Shown here piece after piece: positions 55,363 through 64,000 of a stretch of DNA of 64,000 nucleotides; the first letter of the stretch is position 1; each line of letters begins with the position of its first letter. Position numbers and translations under genes: made by a program. The DNA is taken from assembly GCA_032622095.1 (NCBI GenBank), contig CP136066.1:150362224-150426223 (forward strand), given 5' to 3'. The notes beneath the pieces were generated by a model. That model worked only from the letters and a program-made list of their open reading frames with translations, was not told the origin of the DNA and ran no database searches. This stretch comes from Siphonodentalium dalli (taxonomy: Eukaryota; Mollusca; Scaphopoda; Gadilida; Siphonodentaliidae).

Positions 55363-57738
55363 GTGAGTCCTTTACCCCTGATACCGTGTGCACATTATCT
55401 CTGATTGTGGAGCTCGTGATAGACATGTTTGATGTGGAAGATTTTCTTGTAAATTTCCGATTTTTCTTTAGATTTTCGGCTTGCATTGAAAAATAACGAG
55501 CGTTTCTTGTCAGTCTGTTTATATGATATTGTGAAAACAAAGAGCGTTTGTTTCACTCCTGTGATGAAAATTTATAACAACTGGAAATTTATTGTTATGA
55601 CTATATATGGCAGGTTTATTTTAGAGTGTATTTATCGACGTAATTTGCAAGTTCAAATGAGCCATGCCCGTTTAAATTCATCTTGATTTTTCAATAATAA
55701 AGAATGTTTGTGCGATTCGTTGAACACTATTCAAAAGTTCGTTTGGAATACATTTTATGAGAATACGTACATAATTTGTTGGAAGTATATATACTGTGTA
55801 CAGTAGCTATAAATATTTCATATACACATCGATCTATAGGTTCATCGTTAGAATGTTACAAAATGGATGACCTACTAGGTTCGAGTTGAAGTATGTTGTA
55901 CAAGTTGCAATGCAGAGTTCTGTCCCCTCCCTACAGCATGTAAGCTTTCTTCACATTTAGCTCAATTTGGCGAAGTCAAGTTTGAGCTAATATCACCATG
56001 GGTTTTGGACTTTACTCTTTGCATGACTAAATCCTTCGCCATACCCTACAGCTAAATCCCTCATCCGCGATTGTCATGAGATACTTCATATGGATCTTTG
56101 GTGTGAACACTAAATGATAGCCGTCACATTTGTCCATATTTCGTTAATATACATTGGTTTTCACATTTGAATCCATCCGCGCACTCAGCAGAATACATTT
56201 ATTGGAGAAATACCAAATTTATTGGACAAATGTTTTTTTCAGAATTTACAGCCATGTTCAGTCTCACTTCTAGATGGGAGCTATCGTATTTGAACGATAT
56301 TCAAACAAAAACATGGCTGCTGGCAGCCATTTTTAATTTTAATCTTTGCATCACTAAATACTTCGACATGCCCTACTGCCAACATTTTGCATCCAATTGA
56401 TCCCAAACTTCATATTGCTCTTCGGGTTGACCTCTGGTATTACGTAACCATTTATTTTAAACTTTAAGCATTCCTTATCGCTCCATGCATTGACTGTTAT
56501 GTTTGGCTTTATCACCTATCCAAGTTGAGCTACATGAGGCCCCCACCCCCACCCCATGGAAATACGGAATACCACTTAACACAGAGGGTGGAATACGGAA
56601 TACCAGTTAACAGCCATATGGAATACATAAAAATATATGAAAACTTCATTTTTTTGGAAGGTCGGCGTACGAATACCGGTATTTTTGGAATACCGAATAC
56701 CCCCTAACAGAGGGGCCGGAATACGGCGTACCTCATAACAGGGCATGGAATACGGCGTACGAAAAGGGGGGTGTGGGCCTCCTACATTGTGTCATTGACA
56801 CTTTCATTAATTAAAGACTTGTGTCGGTTATAATTAATTCTGCATTATTCTGAGAAAGTAAACTTTCCAATATTGTTGCGCAAAATAGTCCGTCCGACAA
56901 GGTGGCAAAATTAGTACATGTACTACGTTGATTAACCAGATGTAAAAGAATACACGGTGTCTCTAAAACGACTGTATACTATAGGAAGTTGGTGTACACA
57001 CTAAACACAAGAGAGTAGACATTCGGGACGTAGATATTTTCGAGGTGAAATTTCATGCTTTTGCCCTGTTGATCACCAGCTTGCACTTTTCGTAGAGAGT
57101 TAACTTAATTTGAGGAGCGGGTTAACGAAATTTAGAGCAATCTCGCAAAATCGTGCTAATCATTGGTTGAAAGCTCTAAGAACAAGCGCATGATATATCA
57201 GTTATATATAACTTCCGCTAAATCTCCTAAACAACTTCAAGTTGTATCAAATCTCTTTGGCGTACTTTTGTTAAGTAGGCTTGAATCAACTATATATATA
57301 TATATGTGTATATTTGTCAGAACGTATATAGACAATAAAACATTATTAGAAACGGCATATATGTGACGCGTGGTGGCAGCCATTTTTCCTATTTAACCCT
57401 TCCTTGAATGGAGCTTCCTGAAATTTTGCGAAAACCCTGTGCCAATGCATTCTCTTAGAATATGCTCTTAGAGAATACATCGGACTAACAATATTTACAT
57501 TGACGTCCTCGTATATATGCGAGGTTCCATATATAAAGGATAGACTCGCATATATAAGAGAATACACTGGCACATGATCGTTAATGCTGCACCAGCGCAG
57601 CTCCCGCAATGAAAGGGTTAACACATAAAGACTAGCACGTGGTGGCAGTGGTCTGACCAGCGTATATCGATGGGACTGAACTCTGCCTTGCATTTTGACC
57701 CGTTTTTGTAATAGGGCTTGATTTCATGTCTTTTGCAG
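55363..57738 (+). other. Gene D intron 2
   Basis: 2.4-kb intron. It holds a paired-motif relic (AACGAGCG at 55495 and AAAGAGCG at 55539-55546), a short run of AATACGGAATACC repeats near 56560-56760, and a long inverted repeat at 57441-57572 related to the hairpin at 60.6 kb. No other gene seen. Confidence 0.6.
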
Positions 57739-57843
57739 GAAGCGGATAGCCTAGAGAAATCAAACAAAGAGCTATCAGAGATGGTTGGGCGCCTCGAGCG
57801 AGAAATCGACGCATATAAGACCTTTCTACTCGCCGCGGGCTAA
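57739..57843 (+). CDS. bZIP gene D, exon 3 (leucine zipper, C-terminus)
   Basis: 34 codons plus TAA after a TTTTGCAG acceptor. EADSLEKSNKELSEMVGRLE carries zipper leucines at residues 5, 12 and 19, then Tyr at 26, and the protein stops at LLAAG, just before the point where Fos proteins have HRPAC. The C-terminus is therefore the shortest of the family here. Confidence 0.85.
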   Translation, partial: EADSLEKSNKELSEMVGRLEREIDAYKTFLLAAG

Positions 57844-59230
57844 CATGAAGACATATACAGCAACATGATTGCAGCGCCCGAGGACTGCAAGGATGGTGGA
57901 AGCCTAAGTCGGTGAAACCTAAGCATGAGGACTCCAATCATTATTTCAATGTTTATAATTCCTATTATATATCATTGTATGTAATGTAATTGGTACGCAA
58001 GGCGGAGGTATACACGTATGTCGTCTAGGATTAATCCCCCTCAAAGTACAATCCTAGTGGTAAGTGTTAAAGGATCAAACTACTGATTGCATCGGGTCGT
58101 TCGAACGCAGGGGTTTCTCGAGATCATGATATAAATCTCTACTCTGGCTACGCCCCATGACATCATTCTATCGTTAAAAACTCGGTAACTTTTTGATATG
58201 CCGACCTGTAACATATTTAACAAACAACACAAGGAATATATTTCGTTGTTAATCTCGAGATTGCATGATTTTTGTGAATTTTGTGAGCCGATACCGCAAT
58301 AAGAATTGAATATTGATTAGCCGGGAGAAATTCCATGGTTGTAAGCGACGCAAAGCGAAATCTCGAGCTGGGATTTTCACCGACAGTGAAATACATTATT
58401 ACGGAGTAGGCATTAAATAACATATATGTTACCTGCGTTCTCCGTTCAATGCTATACAGTTCTCCGTCAGAACATCTCACGTTTTAACTGGTCGTGTATG
58501 ATCTATACCGGCATAGCCAGAGTAGAGATTTATGGCATGATCTAAACGTTGGAAACTTGGAGTTTCTCTCTTGCGTTGGCGACACCATGCACAGTGCATG
58601 CCCGATCTCTCTCTGGATACAGTACAATGCCGCAGCATACATTGTGTTACTCTGATGGGGTGATAGGTCTGTTCTAGTTCAATGCGGTGTTTACGGTAAA
58701 ACAAGGTTGCGTTCACATACTGGCAAGTTTGCTTAGAAAATATGCTGATTTTTGTCTCAGATAGCCACTTCTTGCAAAATTCATTTTGAGATCAACTTCT
58801 GAATAACAGATCTATAGGATATGTACTCCGATTGCTATTATGTGTGACCAGCGCAATGAAATTCCATAAGTGGTTGCAAGATTAACTATTGCCTGACATC
58901 GAAAGGCTAATTTTTGGCAAATGACAGTCGTACTGTTGTTCGCAGAGCAAAGTGATCTTGGCGGTAACTCAGACAACGGTGATATTAACGCCGTCCATTC
59001 CCAATTCGTCGTTAGATTTATGCCAAGCCATAGCGCTATGCAATTAATTGCATAAAAATACCAGACAAATTTGCTAGTGTGTGTACGCTTCCTAGCTAAC
59101 CCTATAATGTGGGAATAATAACCCCATCATCACTTATTCTAGAATGAGATATCTTTGCTGGCATGTCAACCGTGCACAACAACGTAGTACAGTAATCTTC
59201 TTACTATTTGTTCAGTCATTTCAGCTTAAA
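57844..59230. other. Downstream of gene D, no gene seen
   Basis: No supported coding region. A clear AATAAA close to the gene D stop is not visible, so the 3' end is not defined. Confidence 0.5.
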
Positions 59231-59575
59231 AGGTACTCAATCCGATCAGACGCTCCTATATAACTATTTCTTTGGCTTCGGGGTAAAAAATATTTGATTC
59301 GAGTTGAGGAACCCAGTCAACCCACCCATCAAAGCTCAGAGTGATTATATATCGATGTTTGAAGTTTGCTGTTTCTATTGTTTGTGGACCAGAACTTGTC
59401 CAGAACCACGCGCTCAAACTGACAAATTGCGGTTGTAAGATGGATAACTCGAAAATCAAGTGGTTACTATTAACAATAGCTTTGATGGGTGGGTTCCTCG
59501 ACATGAATCAAATATTTTTTACCCCCGAAGCCAAAGAAATATTAATTTAGGAGCGTCTGATCGGATTGAGTGCCT
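59231..59575. mobile_element. TTAA MITE, family AGGTACTCAA (copy 4)
   Basis: AGGTACTCAATCCGATCAGA at the left, TGATCGGATTGAGTGCCT at the right, TTAA at 59226-59229 and 59576-59579. The two halves are reverse complements around CATCAAAGCTCAGAGTG. Confidence 0.75.
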
Positions 59576-60552
59576 TTAACAACAAAAACATACACAATTA
59601 CCATGCACACTCATTATATACACACGCAGACATGAAAATCAGAATAAATATGTTAATGATTCAATATGTTGTGCCAAATATTACATTTCTTCCCACTGAT
59701 CAAACATAATTCAGATCTCATACCAGTATATAGGCAATATGCAATTATCCATTGTTCATCAATACCATATCACTAGTTTCATACAGGGTCAATATGCTAC
59801 AGTTCTTTTGTACTTATCAAATTGCCTACCTCTGACATAAAATTGTCATATAATCATATACCTCATAATATAGACTACATTCAAATTGTAGAAACAATAA
59901 AAATAGGTTCGTAAATTGCCAACATTGGTTCAAGGTGGTATATCTCTTCTCTCTGAACTTTTTGTATCGATTCGAGGGTGCAAAATAATAATTATGAGTC
60001 AGTGAAACAATTCAACTGGAGCTTCTGTCACTAGGAGATGCCGTTTTCTATGAATTATTCTCTATGAATCGGGACAGTTTATGTGGCTATTTTTAGAACA
60101 CTGCTGTATTTGATTGATCAGTTATCGTTTAAAACAATTCTATGTGAAATATTGGTAATGCCAGATGTTTTTCATGAGATTGTTGTGATTCGCAAAATTG
60201 CTAAAAGATTGCTTCAAACGAATTTCCGAGGTATTTTGTTGTAGAAAGTGATGACAGGAAGAGATAGAGCATCTTTAATTATGTATTCGCTGAACGGATA
60301 AACCCATTTAGAATCATTTCTTGAAGTTGAATTTCTTAAAGCTGTGTTGTTCATTGTTGCATTGCATCGCACATAAAGATACCCAGGATCTCTCAAACGT
60401 GCAAAAAGACACACATGCAGCATCTCGAAATCTCATCCAAAAAAGTATTTGTTTCCGATCGGAATAGAATTTCAACGGAATTTGAATGGGCATTCCTTTC
60501 GCTTTGAATTTGAGATGCATCCAGTCGTAAGTCGGGATTTTTTTTACCCTGT

Positions 60553-60621
60553 GCCAATGCATTCTCTTATATATGCGAGTCGACCATAGGTCGCCTCGCA
60601 TATACAAGAGAATGCATTGGC
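60553..60621 (+). repeat. 69-nt near-perfect hairpin
   Basis: CCAATGCATTCTCTTATATA-TGCGAG pairs with CTCGCATATACAAGAGAATG-CATTGG (26 bp, one G:U in RNA) around a 15-nt loop. A longer, diverged version is at 57441-57572 inside gene D intron 2. Either a tiny MITE or a MITE-derived small-RNA precursor. Confidence 0.6.
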
Positions 60622-61449
60622 CTAACAATTTTTTACAATTTTAATAATTTTTTCTTGTATTCTTTAACAATTTTATAATTTCACCCATACAGAGCCCCAG
60701 ACAAACATGAGCAGACGACAATCTTCTATATGCTTCTATATATGTGTGGGGCTCCCTGCAGGGTAATGGTGATTATTTTGGGAGATATCCTGAGTGTTTT
60801 TTTTTGTTGCAGGTTTATGAGATCACGAACCCACGCGATAATGACTTATTCATCAATATTAAATCGCACTTAAGTTTGTAAGAACCCTTTTAGGGAGATA
60901 GCTATGGTCAGTATTTGTCGAAATGCTCCCAATAGTGGCCAATAAATATTTTCAGCATATCATTTAGAACAAATTCCCTTCGAAGAAAACTTTGTCTACA
61001 TACATGTATACTTATCAAGTTATCATATCGTCAATAGACACATAAGCCACATGTGCATGTATCTTTTAGCGTGTGTTGCCATTTTCAACGAAAATCATAC
61101 ATCTGACTCATGTGACAAATTACCTTACACGTACCGGCCATTATGTTTAGTTTTTCCACGTTTGACATATATATTATACGGAAGTTGTATTGCACAACTG
61201 AATAATCCAGACTCCTAACAACCGAATGCACGGTGGGGAATCACGTGGTTTCTAGTTGATGAGTATATTACGCATTCAAAATGGCCGAGGCGATCTAAAG
61301 CGCGACCAGTAGCGAGGAGAAAAGTGTAATAAACTAAGATATGACATATTACATTGTATTTTTACAGCTGTATAGGAGCAGATGCTATACTATTTTTCAA
61401 ACAAGCTGATACCTCACTTATATGTCCAAATTCACATTTGTTTGCTCCA

Positions 61450-61547
61450 ACATTCTGACCAAAGTTGTCAGTCGGAAGGATTTTTCAAGATGTATGGACT
61501 TGTGTATTCCACGCACCTCTGGCTGGCAACTTTGGTCAGAATGTTAT
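61450..61547. repeat. Inverted repeat
   Basis: ACATTCTGACCAAAGTTGTC pairs with GCAACTTTGGTCAGAATGT about 55 bp later. Small foldback, non-coding. Confidence 0.6.
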
Positions 61548-62499
61548 AGAAAACCAATAATTATTTCCGAACAAATAAGGCATCAACTTGTTTCAAACAT
61601 AAACCAGCATATGCTCGTAACAGTCAAACTGCTATGTTTTGTGTCAGTTCCTCGTATATTATGATTTTGTGCGTTTGCACATTTTGAATGCGTGGTACAC
61701 ACCAACCTTGACACCAATTAATCGTATCGGTGGCCGCAATGTGGACAGCTTGTCCTCATCACAGACTAATGTTTACACGTTGAACCATTATGTATACACA
61801 CGTGTATATGTTTGTCACCGTAAACACGCCAATTTCATCTCCATATACGCAATGTCATTGCATGCAACACGCACGTTACAAGTTACATGTACACATGGAT
61901 AACGTTGGCTAATATAATTTCATATTCTTCACATGTAATGCGAAACGTATGATCACATATACTATCCATCACTCAGTCCACATGTCATCACTTGACATCA
62001 TTTATTACAAGAACCGATATAGGAATATTACAATGTCTCAATATACCTCAATGGCTATAGTACTATATTGAACATGTTATGAGGCAATACATACTTACAT
62101 TATCTGTATACCAGATTAGTTTTGCATTGAAGCCTATGTCAAGAGTCACCGTACGTGGAATTAAATTAAAGATACATAATCCTATTCAATGCTCCCCGTA
62201 TCATCCAGTTAGAACAACAACAACAACAACGGGATTTCACTAACAAGCCTATTTAGTTATCCAAATTAGTTTATTACCAACAAATACTCACAAAAATACC
62301 GATCACGATATAATTTGGGCGAAAAACGGGTTTTCTTTGCCGTTTGTAGGATGAGTGGGTGTGGTTTACAACTTCCAGGTATGGTGATTCCTAGTTCAAA
62401 TTGGAATTGTCGAACGCGTGTTATCACAAACGTAAACACATAGTTTTCCCACGTTTAACCAACAGTAATCATGCATGACCTCTCGTAGCGGCGTTCGCG

Positions 62500-62690
62500 C
62501 ATGTCTGCACTATCTGGAGGAAGTCCGCGGAACTTTTTTCCAGGCCGCCAAATATTCCAGGTGGTGAAAAATAATAGAATTCCTAAATCGAAATCTGAAA
62601 GCTTTGAAGGTTCGGTTCCTCCACTCAAATCCGTTTTTACCTCCAAAGCCAAAGAAATTGTATTTTAGTGTTAAATCGGATTATGTATCT
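62500..62690. mobile_element. TTAA MITE, family AGGTACTCAA (decayed half-copy)
   Basis: CTCCAAAGCCAAAGAAATTG and AAATCGGATTATGTATCT before TTAA (62691-62694) match the right half of the other copies. Confidence 0.5.
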
Positions 62691-63104
62691 TTAATGTCAA
62701 TACACACGTTCAGTCAGACTTTGTGTGCAATCTATAAATTGTGTCTTGGATGACGATAATTCAACTAACAATGGTTCACAATTTCATGGTCTCTGTGGAG
62801 TTACTGTTATTTCCACATTCCCACTGTTTTGATCTCATATTTCATGTACTCTTTTAAAGCCACACCTATAGATAGGAGCGCCTTGTTAACCCTTTCTATC
62901 GTGAATGGATTCTCCCATTCAGCTATATAAAAATATACACTGGAACGGTCCCACTATTCATTTAGATGGGTGTACAGGTACTAAAAGTAAGCGATAGACA
63001 GAAACACATAATTCAAGAGCAGAACGATTTATATTCAATTGTGGGAAATGTTCAGAAAATAAGTTCAACGGCGTGAGAACTTTCCGATGAATGGTAACAA
63101 GCCA

Positions 63105-63181
63105 TATTTTCGACTAAATCCTGCAAAATTACCCATAATTATGCTGTGGTTAAGGAGTCGATTATTTAGGGAATTACTGTA
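63105..63181. repeat. Half-copy of the hairpin MITE at 28.5 kb
   Basis: ACTAAATCCTGCAAAATTACCC and GGTTAAGGAGTCGATTATTTAGGG match the right half of 28496-28672. Confidence 0.7.
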
Positions 63182-64000
63182 TGTCTGACTACAAATATCT
63201 AAATATAAACATGCTTTGGGCTACTTATTATTTACAAAGAATATATATTTTCACACCCGCTCTAACAAGTAAATAAAATCCGATTCTTAAAGGGAGTCAA
63301 GGCATTCACAATGGGCGCATCCGAAGAGTCATGAACGTCTGTTAAAACTATCATCATATCAATACCATTGGTTATGTAAACATAACTGTTACAGCTATAA
63401 TTCAATACAAAAATCATATTTAATTAGCTCATTAAAATACCCAAGTCAAATAAAATGTAAAGGGTTAAATATTGGAAAATCTGAAAGCCTTGCAAAATAT
63501 CTCTGAAAAAGAGAATGAAAGGTCCACTTAATTTTCGAATCCCCAGATCACATTATATACAACATATTCCATGTTATATATACCATTTGAAAGAAGAAGA
63601 TCCAAAACATTGTATTAATAACTTATCCGGTCGAATAAATTATGGACAAATTGTTTTGTCGCGGTACCGACGTGTATTCTGTGTTTAATTTCGATCTGGT
63701 ATGTATTGCCAGTGTATTATTGTCAATGGAAGAGGAATAACTCTATCTATTAGCTGTGAATTTTGATGCATTCTGAGGGTAAATAACGGGGGAACCTTAG
63801 TGTGAATCTGAGAAATTCTGTCACTTGGTAGACACTCCTATGCCACAGCTGTACCGTATTCCGGTAGAATATATATATGTTTTTGGTTTCTGTTCCAAAT
63901 GGTATATACTGTGGAATATGTTGTATATAATGTGATCTGGACATTCAAAAAATTAAGTGGGCATTTAAACTTAAATATTTTAATTACCTGTGCGCCCCCA
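63182..64000. other. Right end, no gene seen
   Basis: AT-rich DNA without supported coding potential or a recognised repeat. Confidence 0.4.

Noticed and set aside
57632-57937. Minus-strand frame over gene D exon 3
   Set aside because: Antisense to the zipper exon; no independent support.
58217-58716. Two adjacent minus-strand frames downstream of gene D
   Set aside because: No domain, no splice context and no similarity to the bZIP genes.

Overview
The window is metazoan nuclear DNA, most likely from a marine invertebrate. The evidence is split coding exons with GT-AG introns, bZIP genes of the Fos/ATF3 type, several jockey/CR1/L1-type LINE fragments, many foldback MITEs and abundant microsatellites. 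I cannot name the phylum from this window.

Host genes: four paralogous bZIP genes. Three lie head to tail on the minus strand: A (exon 1 at 194-1018, remainder beyond the left edge), B (exons 18786-19148, 14751-14858, 4343-4504) and C (exons 24587-25051, 22862-22969, 21400-21540). The fourth, D (exons 53042-53437, 55255-55362, 57739-57843), is on the plus strand about 28 kb away. All share an N-terminal motif of the form TPLxKxxLKxxIxxxR. In B, C and D the basic region sits on an exon of exactly 108 nt between phase-0 introns, followed by a short zipper exon. This is a locally expanded Fos/ATF3-like family. Consensus AP-1 heptamers lie 5' of the start codons of B, C and D, and C has a cluster of TTAGTCA/TGACTAA half-sites.

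The most unusual object is at 4908-11192, inside intron 2 of gene B. It is a 6,285-bp element that is one palindrome: two 3,142-bp arms that match at every place compared, meeting at a single central base. Its termini are 5'-AGTAGTATATATAG...CTATATATACTACT-3' and it is flanked by an exact 6-bp target duplication, GTTGGG. AG/CT ends with a 6-bp duplication are the Polinton/Maverick (adintovirus-type) signature. Each arm encodes an A32/FtsK-like packaging ATPase with a zinc finger, whose reading frame is broken by one base at the same place in both arms, and a small acidic protein. No polymerase B, integrase, protease or capsid gene is present, so it looks like a non-autonomous, inverted-duplication derivative resembling palindromic defective adenovirus genomes.

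The rest is repeat-rich: LINE pieces (11.8-12.65, 15.4-17.6, 26.8-28.36, 29.45-29.75 and 42.85-45.45 kb), two families of TTAA-flanked (piggyBac-type) MITEs, a hairpin MITE with an 8-bp duplication (48752-48902), a 34-bp minisatellite (17605-18052), tRNA-like SINE pieces, and a dispersed repeat carrying paired AAAGAGCG motifs 42-47 nt apart. I see no further host gene in 25.1-53.0 kb or in 57.9-64.0 kb.
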